Notes: generated by a model not told the origin, from the letters alone. A stretch of 64,000 nucleotides of DNA from Rubrobacter xylanophilus DSM 9941 (GCF_000014185.1 NC_008148.1:186001-250000), one strand, 5' to 3'. Positions 49,008 to 57,727 are shown, counted from the first letter of the stretch. Program-made: numbers and translations.

Positions 49008-50717
49008 CTACTTGCCCCTTCTCAGGTACCGCTCGAACTCCGGCCAGGGCAGGCAGTTGATGACGCTCTCCTTCTCCACCCAGGCGCGGCGGGCCTGGGA
49101 CACGCCGAACCGCATGAACGAGAGCGCCCGCTCGTCATGGGCGTCGGTGTCGATGGTCAGCCGCACCCCGGCGCGCGCCGCCTCGCGGGCGTGGGGGACG
49201 GAGAGGTCGAGGCGGTCCGGGTAGGCGTTCAGCTCCAGGGCGGTGTTCGTGGCGGCGGCCTCGCGGATGAGGCGGGAGACGTCCACCGCGTAGGGGTCGC
49301 GGCGGTTCAGGAGGCGGCCGGTGGGGTGGCCGATCGTCCGGACGTGGGGGTTGTGCATGGCCCGTACGATCCGGTCGGTCATGGAGCCCTCGTCCATGCG
49401 GAAGGCCGTGTGCACCGAGGCGACGACGAAGTCCAGCTCGGCGAGCACGGCGTCCTCGTAGTCCAGCGAGCCGTCGCGCAGGATGTCCACCTCCGCCCCG
49501 CACAGCAGGTGGATCTCGGGGTACCTCTCGTCGGCGCGGCGGACGGCCTCCATCTTCTCCGCCAGCCGGGCGGGGGAGAGGCCGTTCGCCACGCGCAGGC
49601 TCTGCGAGTGGTCGCAGAAGACGAGGTACTCGTAGCCCAGGGCGATGGCGGCCTCGGCCATGCTCTCTATGGTGCCCTTGCCGTCCGAGTAGCTGGTGTG
49701 GACGTGCAGGTCGCCCCGGATGTCTTCGACCCCGACCGGGTCCGGGAGCTCCCCCCTCTCGGCGGCCTCTATCTCGCCGGTGTCCTCCCGCAGCTCCGGC
49801 GGGATGTACGGCAGCCCGAGCCGCGCGTAGAGCTCCTCCTCCGTCCGCAGGGGCTCGTAGCGGTCGGAGCCGGCGCCGGCCAGCCCGTACTCGGAGATCC
49901 TGAGCCCCCTCTTCACCGCCCGCTCGCGCAGCGCCACGTTGTGCGCCTGGCTCCCGGTGAAGTGGTGCAGCAGGGAGCCGAACGCCTCGGGGGAGACCAC
50001 CCGCAGGTCCGCCTCCACGCCGCCGGCGCAGACGACGGAGGCGCCGGTCGGGCCGTGGGAGGCGACCTCCTCCACGAAGGGGGCGGCGGCGAAGGCGTCG
50101 GTGAGGGCCTTCGGGTCGTCGCTCGCGGCGACGATGTCCAGGTCCCCCACGGTCTCCTTCTGGCGCCGCAGGGAGCCGGCGATCTCGGCCCGCTCCGCCG
50201 CCGGGTGGGAGCGGACGAACTCCAGCAGCCGCTCGCCGAAGGCGGTGGCCTCGTCCAGCAGCATCCGCCGCTCCCGCGCGCCGTGGGCGCGCGCGGCCCT
50301 GAGGATGCTCTCCTCGCTCTTCTTCCCGAAGCCCCTGAGCGCGGCGATGCTCCCCTCCCCGAGGGCGGCCACCTCCTCCACGCTCGTCACCCCCAGCTCC
50401 CGCCAGAGCCGGCCGGCGGTGCGCGGCCCCACGCCCGGCAGGCGGGTGAGCTCCACCAGCCCCGCCGGGATCTCGGCGGAGAGCTCGGCCAGGATCTCCG
50501 GCGTTCTGTTCTGCGCGAGGTCTTTTATCACGCGGGCGGTGGTGCCGCCGACGTGGGGGAGGCTCCGGGGATCGTCCAGCTCGGCCACCGGCCTGCCGGA
50601 GGCGGCGACCGACTCGGCGGCCCGCTGGTAGGCGAGCACCCTGTAGTGCTCCTCGCCCCGGATCTCCAGCAGGGTGGCTATCGTCTCGAGGGCGCGCGCT
50701 ATGTCCGCGTTCTGCAA
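49008..50717 (-). CDS. polX: PolX-type DNA polymerase with PHP exonuclease domain
   Basis: 569 residues from TTG 50717 (GAGGAAGGGG upstream); the longer frame to 50792 crosses the promoter. N-terminal helix-hairpin-helix and polymerase beta-like domain (residues about 1-310; GVGPRTAGRLWRELGV, GSLRRQKETVGDLDIV with the catalytic Asp pair) then a PHP domain (about 330-569) with DLHVHTSYSDGKGT, EYLVFCDHSQS and DTDAHDE metal motifs. Domain order and length match bacterial PolX, a repair polymerase with 3-5 exonuclease activity. TATAAT at 50772-50777 on this strand is its likely -10. Confidence 0.93.
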   Translation of the reverse strand: MQNADIARALETIATLLEIRGEEHYRVLAYQRAAESVAASGRPVAELDDPRSLPHVGGTTARVIKDLAQNRTPEILAELSAEIPAGLVELTRLPGVGPRTAGRLWRELGVTSVEEVAALGEGSIAALRGFGKKSEESILRAARAHGARERRMLLDEATAFGERLLEFVRSHPAAERAEIAGSLRRQKETVGDLDIVAASDDPKALTDAFAAAPFVEEVASHGPTGASVVCAGGVEADLRVVSPEAFGSLLHHFTGSQAHNVALRERAVKRGLRISEYGLAGAGSDRYEPLRTEEELYARLGLPYIPPELREDTGEIEAAERGELPDPVGVEDIRGDLHVHTSYSDGKGTIESMAEAAIALGYEYLVFCDHSQSLRVANGLSPARLAEKMEAVRRADERYPEIHLLCGAEVDILRDGSLDYEDAVLAELDFVVASVHTAFRMDEGSMTDRIVRAMHNPHVRTIGHPTGRLLNRRDPYAVDVSRLIREAAATNTALELNAYPDRLDLSVPHAREAARAGVRLTIDTDAHDERALSFMRFGVSQARRAWVEKESVINCLPWPEFERYLRRGK

Positions 50718-50771
50718 GGCCCGGCTGCCCCTTCCTCTCGTCTTCGCCTCTGGCGCTGGCTTCCGTGCCGG

Positions 50772-50793
50772 ATTATACGCGCAGGGGTACAAT
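50772..50793. promoter_or_regulatory. Divergent -10 boxes for polX and the PAP2 gene
   Basis: Minus-strand TATAAT (50772-50777) faces polX. Plus-strand TACAAT (50788-50793) ends 8 bases before the PAP2 ATG, so that mRNA should be leaderless. Confidence 0.55.
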
Positions 50794-50801
50794 CATCTGC
50801 C

Positions 50802-51518
50802 ATGTTGGGCAAGCTGCGGGAGGCCTTGCCGGGCTCGTCCTCCGCCCTCTTCGGCCGGATGACGCTCGCGGCGGCCGTGTGGCTCGCCGCCGGGCTCGGG
50901 CTGTCGGCCTTCGTGATCTGGGCTTTTGCCGGGATAGCCGAGGAGGTGGTCGAGGGCGACACCCGCCGGTTCGACCGGGCGGTGCTGTTGTGGATCCACA
51001 CCCACTTCCCGGGCTGGCTGGAGGGCCCGATGCGCGCCGTCACGGCGCTCGGCTACTACCGGGTGGTGGTCCCGCTGCTCGCCGTCTGTGTGGCCGTCTT
51101 CTTCCTGAAGGGCTGGAGGCTCTCTGCCGTGCTGCTCGCGGTCTCCACCGCTGGGGGGATGTTCCTCACCACGGTGCTCAAGGCGGTCTTCCAGCGCGCG
51201 CGGCCGGAGCTCTTCCAGTCCGGGTACGAGGCGGGCTTCTACTCTTTCCCCAGCGGCCACGCCACAGTAGCCGTCGGCTTCTACGGGATGCTCACCCTGA
51301 TCCTGGCCTACCGGGCGCGCGGGGCGCTGCGCTGGCTCGTAGCCGCCCTCGGCGCTGCGCTGGTGGTCCTGATCGGCTTCTCCCGCCTCTACCTCGGGGT
51401 CCACTACCCGACGGACGTGCTGGCCGGGTACCTCTCGGCGCCTTTGTGGGTGGTGTGCGTGGGCATCCTGTACGTGGTCTGGCTCTCGGTGCGGGGCTTG
51501 CGGGGAAAGGGAGGCTAG
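50802..51518 (+). CDS. PAP2-family membrane phosphatase
   Basis: 238 residues. Six-helix PAP2 pattern with the three catalytic motifs: KAVFQRARP, FPSGHAT and SRLYLGVHYPTDVLAG. It removes phosphate from lipid phosphates such as undecaprenyl-diphosphate or phosphatidate at the outer face of the membrane. The following gene is a DedA-PAP2 fusion, so two related phosphatases are made together. Leaderless ATG. Confidence 0.9.
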   Translation: MLGKLREALPGSSSALFGRMTLAAAVWLAAGLGLSAFVIWAFAGIAEEVVEGDTRRFDRAVLLWIHTHFPGWLEGPMRAVTALGYYRVVVPLLAVCVAVFFLKGWRLSAVLLAVSTAGGMFLTTVLKAVFQRARPELFQSGYEAGFYSFPSGHATVAVGFYGMLTLILAYRARGALRWLVAALGAALVVLIGFSRLYLGVHYPTDVLAGYLSAPLWVVCVGILYVVWLSVRGLRGKGG

Positions 51519-51519
51519 C

Positions 51520-52944
51520 CTGGACCTCGCAGGCGAGGCGGTCTCGCTCCTCTCCCGCTACGGCTACCTGGTGGTCTTCCTGGGGGTCATGGCGGAGAGC
51601 GCCGGCGTGCCGCTGCCCGGAGAGACGATCCTGCTTGCCGCCGGCGCGCTGGCGCAGCGGGGGGTGCTGGACCCCAGCGGCGTGCTGCTCTTCGGCTTTC
51701 TCGGCGCGGTCGCCGGCGACCAGCTCGGCTACTGGGCCGGGCGCCGGGGAGGGCGGAGGTTCGTGCTGCGCTGGGGCCGCCGCGTGCGCCTGACCCCGGG
51801 GAGGCTCGCCGCCGCGGAGCGCTTCTTCGACCGCCACGGCGGCAAGGCGGTGTTCCTGGCCCGCTTCGTGGCGGGCCTGCGGGTCTTCGGGGCTCTCGTG
51901 GCCGGCATAGGCCGGATGCGGTGGAGGACGTTTCTGCTGTTCAACGCGCTGGGCGGGGCGGTCTGGGCCTCGGCCGCCGTCCTCGCCGGCTACCTGCTCG
52001 GCGGGAGCCTGGCCCTGGCCGAGCGCTGGGCGGGGCGGGCCGGCATCCTGCTGGCCCTGGCGGCGGTCACGGCGGCGCTGCTGTACCTCCTGTACCGCTG
52101 GCTGCGGGGACACCGCGAGCTGCTGGAGGGCGCCGCTGGGCGTCTCATGGAGGGGCTTCCCGGGGCGTTCTTGCGCAGCGGGGCCGGCCGCTGGCTCGCG
52201 CGCCGGTTCTCGCCCGGGGAGGTCTACGGCCTGACCCTCACCGCGGGGCTCGTGCTCGCGGGCCTTTTCTCCTGGGCCTTCGGCGGGATAGTGGAGGACG
52301 TGGTCTCCCGGGACCCGCTCGTCCGGGCGGACGTGACCGTTCTGCGCTTCGTCCACGCGCACGGCGACCCGGAGGTCACGGCCGCCGTGGCGGCGTTCGA
52401 GGCGGCCTTCTCCCCGGAGCTCCTCCTTCCCGCCGCGGCGCTCGCGGGGCTGGGGCTCCTTTTGCTCGCCGCCCGCGGGAGGGCGGGCTTCCGCGCGGCC
52501 CTCTCGGGGGCGGTGCTGCTCGCCTCCGCCCTCGGGACGGGGCTGCTGGTCGGGCTCTTCAAGCTCCTCTTCGACCGCTCGCGCCCCCCGGCCTCCCTGC
52601 AGCTCGTCCCCGAGGCGGGCCAGGGCTTCCCGAGCGGGCACGCCATGGCCGCCTTCACGGTGGGGGCCGCCGTCTGCTACGCGGTCTTTCTCCGGGAGCC
52701 GGGGAGCAGGCTCGGCTCCTGGCGGGCCAAGGCGCGGGCGGCGGTTTTGTGGGCGGCCCTCGTTCTGCTGGTGGGGGCGGGGAGGGTCTACACCGGGGCC
52801 CACTACCCCAGCGACGTGCTGGCCGGGTGGGCCCTGGGCGGGGTGTGGTCCTCGGCGTGCATCACCTCCGCCGAGGTCTTCCGGCGGCTCCGGGCGCAGA
52901 AAGCCCCTCCGGGGCGGGGTGGCGTAAAATATCGTCCGTCCTGA
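51520..52944 (+). CDS. DedA (SNARE-associated) and PAP2 phosphatase fusion
   Basis: About 474 residues. DedA domain about 1-200 (SRYGYLVVFLGVMAESAGVPLPGE, DQLGYWAGRRGGR, ARFVAGLRVFGALVAG, FNALGGAVW), then a PAP2 domain about 225-470 with KLLFDRSRPPAS, FPSGHAMA and GRVYTGAHYPSDVLAG. The normal DedA N-terminus is in frame only from a CTG at 51520, with GGGAGG 5 bases upstream; the nearest GTG at 51571 would cut the first helix. DedA proteins recycle lipid carriers, which fits a fused undecaprenyl-phosphate phosphatase role. Confidence 0.87.
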   Translation: MDLAGEAVSLLSRYGYLVVFLGVMAESAGVPLPGETILLAAGALAQRGVLDPSGVLLFGFLGAVAGDQLGYWAGRRGGRRFVLRWGRRVRLTPGRLAAAERFFDRHGGKAVFLARFVAGLRVFGALVAGIGRMRWRTFLLFNALGGAVWASAAVLAGYLLGGSLALAERWAGRAGILLALAAVTAALLYLLYRWLRGHRELLEGAAGRLMEGLPGAFLRSGAGRWLARRFSPGEVYGLTLTAGLVLAGLFSWAFGGIVEDVVSRDPLVRADVTVLRFVHAHGDPEVTAAVAAFEAAFSPELLLPAAALAGLGLLLLAARGRAGFRAALSGAVLLASALGTGLLVGLFKLLFDRSRPPASLQLVPEAGQGFPSGHAMAAFTVGAAVCYAVFLREPGSRLGSWRAKARAAVLWAALVLLVGAGRVYTGAHYPSDVLAGWALGGVWSSACITSAEVFRRLRAQKAPPGRGGVKYRPS

Positions 52945-52975
52945 CGGGGAAGTCGTCCGCAGGAGGCCGCGCCCT

Positions 52976-53635
52976 TTGGAAGACCTCAGCAGACCCTCCT
53001 TCGCCCAGAAGATAGCCCGGGTGCTGGCCGACGAGATCGTGGAGCGGCGCCTCCCCCCGGGCCGCAAGCTGCGGGAGCAGGCGCTGGCCGAGCGCTTCGG
53101 GACCAGCCGGGCGCCCATCCGGGAGGCGCTGTACCTGCTCGGCCAGGAGGGGCTGGTGGAGCGGACGCCGCGCCGGGGGGCGGTGGTCAAGCGCTACTCG
53201 CCGCGGGAGGTGGAGGAGGTCTACCGGATACGCCTCACGCTGGAGGAGATGGCCCTGCGGCGGGCGTGCGACGGGCTCGGGATGGTCCGGCGCGCCGTGG
53301 CGGCCCTCGAGCCTATCCTGGAGGACATGGAGGCGAGCCGCAAGGACGCGCGGCGCTACCACGAGCTGAACGTGCTGTTCCACAGGACGCTCGTGGAGGT
53401 CTCCGGCAGCCCGGTGCTTCCGCCCGTCTACACCCAGATAGAGGGGCCCCTGAGGATGTTCCTGCGGCTCTCGGTGATGAGCCGGGAGGACGTAGAGAAG
53501 TCCATAGGGGACCACCGGAGGATCCTGGAGGCCATAGCAGGGGGGGACGCGGAGCGCGCAGCCAGGATCCTCGGCGCCCACGAGCTCGACGGGATGAACC
53601 GGGCGCTCGAGGCGATGCGCGAGGAGGACCGCTAG
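52976..53635 (+). CDS. GntR-family (FCD subfamily) transcriptional regulator
   Basis: 219 residues from TTG 52976 with AGGAGG upstream. Winged helix about 15-75 (QALAERFGTSRAPIREALYLL) and FCD domain about 85-210 with ELNVLFHRTLVEVSG and DHRRILEAIAGGD. Its last codons abut the low-GC nitrilase/MFS insert, whose leader carries a TGGTGTA inverted repeat of GntR type, making it a candidate regulator of that pair. TAAAAT (52924-52929) could be its -10. Confidence 0.87.
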   Translation: MEDLSRPSFAQKIARVLADEIVERRLPPGRKLREQALAERFGTSRAPIREALYLLGQEGLVERTPRRGAVVKRYSPREVEEVYRIRLTLEEMALRRACDGLGMVRRAVAALEPILEDMEASRKDARRYHELNVLFHRTLVEVSGSPVLPPVYTQIEGPLRMFLRLSVMSREDVEKSIGDHRRILEAIAGGDAERAARILGAHELDGMNRALEAMREEDR

Positions 53636-53689
53636 ACTACAGATTAAACAGTAGCCATGGCGGTCCAAACTTGCTTTGACCGTTTGTTT

Positions 53690-55042
53690 TCATGTCTGGG
53701 AGCGGGTTTCGTCTCCCTCTATAGGTGAGAACTCAACATCTTTGGTCTCTGGTCCAAGCAATGCCCCTACGCTGAGAAATAAACCGCCTAAGACGAGCAG
53801 CACTATGGGCGTGTAAGCATAGGGCATAAGCTTGCTAAGCCCAAGAAGATAAAAAGAATAGAAGCCAGGGATAATGGTAGCCAAGCTGTAAGCAATGCCA
53901 TATCCGGCCGAACGCACGCTGGTTTTGAAGCTCTCCACAAGGTAGGGTGTATGTACAGCCCAGATAAGTAATCCAAGGAGAGATACCGCGGCCACTAGGA
54001 CAACGAATATGGTGTTCGATAGAGTGCCAAAACTCACTAACATTATGTAAAGAATCGCTGCAGGAAACGCGTTAAGTACACCGATAAGGGTGATCGTTGG
54101 GCGCCTTCCCCACCTTTGGCTGAGCAGACCAAGCATAGGGTACAGAAATACAGCTATAGCTGCAGCGATAAGAGTCCCGGTATTAACGGCTCCGGAGTTA
54201 GCTTCTAGTACATTGCCAACGCCTGGTAATGCCCCTACAGTAGCGTTCAACGTGAGCCAGGCGCCCGACATCACAACAAAAAGTTGGGCCATCCGGCGCA
54301 AGTTGGAGCCTTTGAGCAACTCCTTTAGCGGTGCGCCGGTTTTGGGTGCTGACTGCCACAGATCTGATTCTGGTACCTTGCGCAGATAATAGACAAAGAG
54401 CGCGGCGGAGAGTATGACACCTATGAAGAAGGGTATTCTCCACCCCCAAACTGAGTAGGCAGAGCTCGGACTTCCTGAGGGCATGATCGAAGTCAGCAGC
54501 GCTGTAAGAGCACTTATTGCGAGTAGCGCAGCAGGATATCCGACATGTATGAGCGAGCCATATAGACCCCGGCGCTCCTTTGGAGAGTATTCCATGGCAA
54601 GTGGGTTGGCTGCGGTATATTCCCCTCCTATACACAGTCCATCAAGAAATCTCAACAAGATCAGGAGCGCTACGGCACCCATGCCCCAAGTGGCGTAACC
54701 TGGCAATAAAGCGATTAATAGGGTGATTATGGTGAATCCTGCAACCGAGATCAGGGTGGTACGTCGGCGGCCGATGGTGTCACCGAAGTGGCCAAAAATT
54801 ATCGCGCCTACAGGACGGCCTATAAGAGTAACAGCAAAAATGAGGAAAAAGATGGTGCTTTCTACCTCTGGGGAAAGTCCCGGGGGAACGAAATAGACGA
54901 TGGCGGGAGCGAGCGCTGCAATGGGCAGGTATACGTCGAACATATCGACAAAGAAGCCAAAGCAGGCTGCTCTAACCGCTCGTCTAGCTGTGATTTCCCG
55001 AGGCTCTGTAGAGGCTATAGCAACTGTTCGTTGATCGGCCAT
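53690..55042 (-). CDS. MFS transporter, metabolite:H+ symporter type, within low-GC insert
   Basis: 450 residues, twelve helices. MHS-type signatures: FFVDMFDVYLPIAALAPAIV in helix 1, FGHFGDTIGRRRT between helices 2 and 3, LRFLDGLCIGGEYTAANPLA and SQRWGRRPT. These transporters import carboxylates, betaines or aromatic acids with protons. Located 15 bases after the nitrilase gene and co-transcribed, so it likely imports a nitrile, its acid, or exports product. AT-rich composition marks it as acquired. A broken relative sits 2.8 kb away. Confidence 0.88.
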   Translation of the reverse strand: MADQRTVAIASTEPREITARRAVRAACFGFFVDMFDVYLPIAALAPAIVYFVPPGLSPEVESTIFFLIFAVTLIGRPVGAIIFGHFGDTIGRRRTTLISVAGFTIITLLIALLPGYATWGMGAVALLILLRFLDGLCIGGEYTAANPLAMEYSPKERRGLYGSLIHVGYPAALLAISALTALLTSIMPSGSPSSAYSVWGWRIPFFIGVILSAALFVYYLRKVPESDLWQSAPKTGAPLKELLKGSNLRRMAQLFVVMSGAWLTLNATVGALPGVGNVLEANSGAVNTGTLIAAAIAVFLYPMLGLLSQRWGRRPTITLIGVLNAFPAAILYIMLVSFGTLSNTIFVVLVAAVSLLGLLIWAVHTPYLVESFKTSVRSAGYGIAYSLATIIPGFYSFYLLGLSKLMPYAYTPIVLLVLGGLFLSVGALLGPETKDVEFSPIEGDETRSQT

Positions 55043-55057
55043 GGAGAGAACCTTTGC

Positions 55058-56137
55058 TTAGCGGATGGTGGTCGACTCGGACGACGCTCGATCTTCTTCT
55101 ACCGCCGTTTCGACTGTTTCAGCGCCCATCCTGCTGTCATAACTGGTTTCGGGACCGCGTATCAAGTTAATAGGAAGCTGCGGTCGCTGATCGACGGTGA
55201 GCTGGAACACGTCGAACCGCTGATAATAGCCCACGATGTCGTGAGCCTGCTTTACCTCGATGCTCTCGGTGACGTCAATGTCTGCGTAGATGATCCCTTC
55301 ATCACCTACAAGGGGTTCTACCAACGGTTCTCCGGTCGGGCCTAGAATCATCGAGGCTGGGGCGGGAGCTTCGCGCAGCGTCGGCTCAAGGTCAGGAGCA
55401 ATCGCAATTATATCTTTGATTATGCCTTCATCGAGTAATCCGGAGGAAACTATATTGAACACCTTACCTTCGAAAGCATGGGCTGCTGACCGAATCTCGA
55501 TAGCCTTTCGAAGATTGTAGGTCTGGCGCCCGCCGGTCCGACGAAATGGCCAGGCAGGAGGGTAGGTGGCGATGTGTATTTGTTCTCCCTGAGCAAGAAG
55601 GGTGTACCGAGCAAGCGGGTTAGTGTTTTCACCGCAGATAAGCACACCAATATTACCTAGCTCGGTCTGCACAGGACGCAGGTCGCTTGCGTCGCCCCAC
55701 GCATGCGTGAGTTTCTCTGCCCACGTAGGAACGAGCTTCCGCCGATGGTTGAGCAGTTCGCCAGTCGGCGCAAAGAGCAAGTTTGTATTGTAGAGACATC
55801 CCATACTGATATTAGTGCGCTCAGTTACCCCGACCGATAAATACACGTCATGACGCTTTGCGATTTCAGCGAGACGCCGCGTTATAGGTCCAGGAACTAA
55901 TACTGAGTTCAAAAAGAGTCGCCGGAAGAGGTCATGTTGATCGACTGGTGGGAGCACGAGATTCCACACAGGAAAAGCAGGTATAAACGACTCAGAAAAG
56001 ACCACGAGTTGTGCTCCACCACGTGCTGCCTCAGCTACTAAGCTTTCCAGCTTGTCGACGGTGGCATCCGGCTTAAGATGTACAGGCGATGCTTGCACCG
56101 CTGCTGCGCGGAAGCTTTTTGGAAATTGGGAATCCAT
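55058..56137 (-). CDS. Nitrilase (C-N hydrolase superfamily)
   Basis: 359 residues, the length of aliphatic/aryl nitrilases rather than omega-amidases. Catalytic triad visible: Glu near 49 (FSESFIPAFP), Lys near 134 (HRRKLVPTWAEK) and Cys near 168 (VLICGENTNP); a second conserved Glu lies near 142. It would convert a nitrile to the acid and ammonia in the cytoplasm. ATG has GAGGAG 15 bases upstream. First gene of the low-GC operon. An amidase lies 3 kb away on the other strand, and could complete amide hydrolysis. Confidence 0.92.
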   Translation of the reverse strand: MDSQFPKSFRAAAVQASPVHLKPDATVDKLESLVAEAARGGAQLVVFSESFIPAFPVWNLVLPPVDQHDLFRRLFLNSVLVPGPITRRLAEIAKRHDVYLSVGVTERTNISMGCLYNTNLLFAPTGELLNHRRKLVPTWAEKLTHAWGDASDLRPVQTELGNIGVLICGENTNPLARYTLLAQGEQIHIATYPPAWPFRRTGGRQTYNLRKAIEIRSAAHAFEGKVFNIVSSGLLDEGIIKDIIAIAPDLEPTLREAPAPASMILGPTGEPLVEPLVGDEGIIYADIDVTESIEVKQAHDIVGYYQRFDVFQLTVDQRPQLPINLIRGPETSYDSRMGAETVETAVEEDRASSESTTIR

Positions 56138-56162
56138 AGCTGGGTGTCTCCTCTTTATCTAA

Positions 56163-56186
56163 TGGTGTAGTGAATCAGATACACCA
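56163..56186 (-). promoter_or_regulatory. Inverted repeat operator upstream of nitrilase
   Basis: TGGTGTA (56163-56169) and TACACCA (56180-56186) form a perfect 7-bp inverted repeat with a 10-base spacer, 26 bases before the nitrilase ATG. TGGTNNACCA-like halves suit GntR-family regulators. Confidence 0.4.
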
Positions 56187-56202
56187 ATTTTTGCAGCGAA
56201 AG

Positions 56203-57711
56203 TTAGCTTTTCGTTACGTGCTCCTTTCCCGAAGAGTGACCCCTCACTACCCACCGGCGTACGGCGTCGTACGATGTCCTGATGGCCCGCGCCGGGCGGC
56301 GCTTGGGCCGTGCGATCCCCCGGACCACGCCCAGCTCGACCAGATCCTGCGGCATGAGCTTCATGCGCCCCGCGACCTGGCGGGCCCTGGAGCGGTCTTT
56401 CTCCACTATGGCGGCCGCTCCCTCCGGGGAGATGACGGCGAAGTAGGCGTCGGGCGTGACCCAGAGGTTGTCCGGGGCGGCGAGCGCGAGCGCCCCGCCC
56501 GATCCCCCCTCCCCGATGACGAGCGAGGTTATGGGGACCTTGAGGCCGGCCACGGTGCAGAAGAGCTCGGCGATGGCGGTCCCGACACCCTCGCGCTCGT
56601 CCTTGGCTGTGTTGCCGGCCCCCGGGGTGTCGATGAGGGTGAGCACCGGCAGCTGGAGCCTGTCGGCGAGCTCCAGGAGGCGCCGGGCGGTGCGGAAGCC
56701 GGCGGCGGTGTTGGCCGTGCCGTTCTGCGCGGCGTAGGCTATGGTCCTCCCGCGCCGCCGCCCGAAGCCGCAGAGCATGCCCGCGTCCACGCCCCCGGCC
56801 CGGTCGCCGGAGATCTCCACCCGCCTCTCGAAGTAGTCCTCGAGGTACGCCTCCGCCCGCGGCCGCCGGGGGCTGCGCGCCCGCATCACCGCGACCCACG
56901 GGTCCCTGGGGGGCCGGGCGAACCCGAGCGCCCGCGGCACCTCGGGAGGGGCCGGCGGCTCCCCGCCCGCCGGACGGAGCAGCTCCACCGCCGATCTCAG
57001 GAGGCCGGGCACCTCCCCGGGCTCCGCCTCGGCGTCCACGAAGCCGGAGCGGAGCTTGCCCGCCGCGGTGAAGGCCTCGCCTTCGGTCGCCTCCTCCCCG
57101 CGGACCCGCGAGCCGGCGAAGGCGACCTCGGCCCCCCGCACCCCTATGATGTAGTCGGCGGAGGAACCCAGCGACGCCCATATCCCGCCGGTGACGGGGC
57201 CGCGCAGCACGCTGATGTGGGGGATCCCCTCCTCGCGCGCCCGGACGCACGCGTCGGCGATCCTCTGCAGCTGGACGAGCGAGCGCATCCCCTCCTGCAT
57301 CCTGCTCCCGCCCGTGGCCACGAGCGAGACGACCGCCCTGCGGCTCTCCCGCGCCCGCTCGAAGGCCTCGACGATCCTGCGCCCCGCGGCCTCGCCCACC
57401 GAGCCCCCCAGAAAGCGGAAGTCGAAGGCGACGACCACGACGGGCGTCTTGCCCACCTGCGCCTCCCCCACGACCACCGACTCCCCCTCCCCGGTCCGCT
57501 CGCGAACCCGCGCAAGCTTCTCCGGATAGCCGGGCCACCCCAACGGATCTCCTGAGACCAGCTCCTCCCCGAACTCCCTGAACCCCGTCGCCACGGCCCC
57601 GATCGCCTCCCGGGCCGCCGGCGACGCCACCCCGCGCCCCCCTCCCGGCAGGGCACGCCCCCCGCCCCTCTTCTTAGCGCGAAACCGGTAGAACCTCTCC
57701 CCTCGTCGCAC
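56203..57711 (-). CDS. Fused carboxyltransferase beta-alpha (AccD-AccA type), acetyl-CoA carboxylase or related
   Basis: 502 residues from GTG 57711 (CGAGGAG upstream). The first half resembles the carboxyltransferase beta subunit (VVVAFDFRFLGGSVG, ATGGSRMQEG, SVLRGPVTGG) but lacks the usual N-terminal CxxC zinc ribbon; the second half resembles the alpha subunit (LIDTPGAGNTAKDEREG, SLVIGEGGSGGALAL, AVISPEGAAAI). Fused AccDA proteins occur in actinobacteria; a malonate decarboxylase-like role is the alternative. No biotin carboxylase is nearby. Its last ~10 codons lie in low-GC sequence, so its natural end may have been replaced by the insert. Confidence 0.82.
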   Translation of the reverse strand: MRRGERFYRFRAKKRGGGRALPGGGRGVASPAAREAIGAVATGFREFGEELVSGDPLGWPGYPEKLARVRERTGEGESVVVGEAQVGKTPVVVVAFDFRFLGGSVGEAAGRRIVEAFERARESRRAVVSLVATGGSRMQEGMRSLVQLQRIADACVRAREEGIPHISVLRGPVTGGIWASLGSSADYIIGVRGAEVAFAGSRVRGEEATEGEAFTAAGKLRSGFVDAEAEPGEVPGLLRSAVELLRPAGGEPPAPPEVPRALGFARPPRDPWVAVMRARSPRRPRAEAYLEDYFERRVEISGDRAGGVDAGMLCGFGRRRGRTIAYAAQNGTANTAAGFRTARRLLELADRLQLPVLTLIDTPGAGNTAKDEREGVGTAIAELFCTVAGLKVPITSLVIGEGGSGGALALAAPDNLWVTPDAYFAVISPEGAAAIVEKDRSRARQVAGRMKLMPQDLVELGVVRGIARPKRRPARAIRTSYDAVRRWVVRGHSSGKEHVTKS

Positions 57712-57727
57712 CGGACTCCTCGTATAC

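Larger units (their letters stand above)
53640..56200. other. Low-GC insert (nitrilase and MFS transporter)
   Basis: Sampled lines are about half G+C while flanks are clearly near 70 percent. Codons such as TTA, ATA, AGA and GTA are frequent. The change is abrupt just after the GntR stop and inside the last codons of the carboxyltransferase gene. No transposase, integrase or flanking repeat is visible. Confidence 0.75.

Noticed and set aside
53640-56200. Low-GC insert as an insertion sequence or prophage piece
   Set aside because: No transposase, integrase, terminal inverted repeats or phage genes are visible; only a nitrilase and a transporter.
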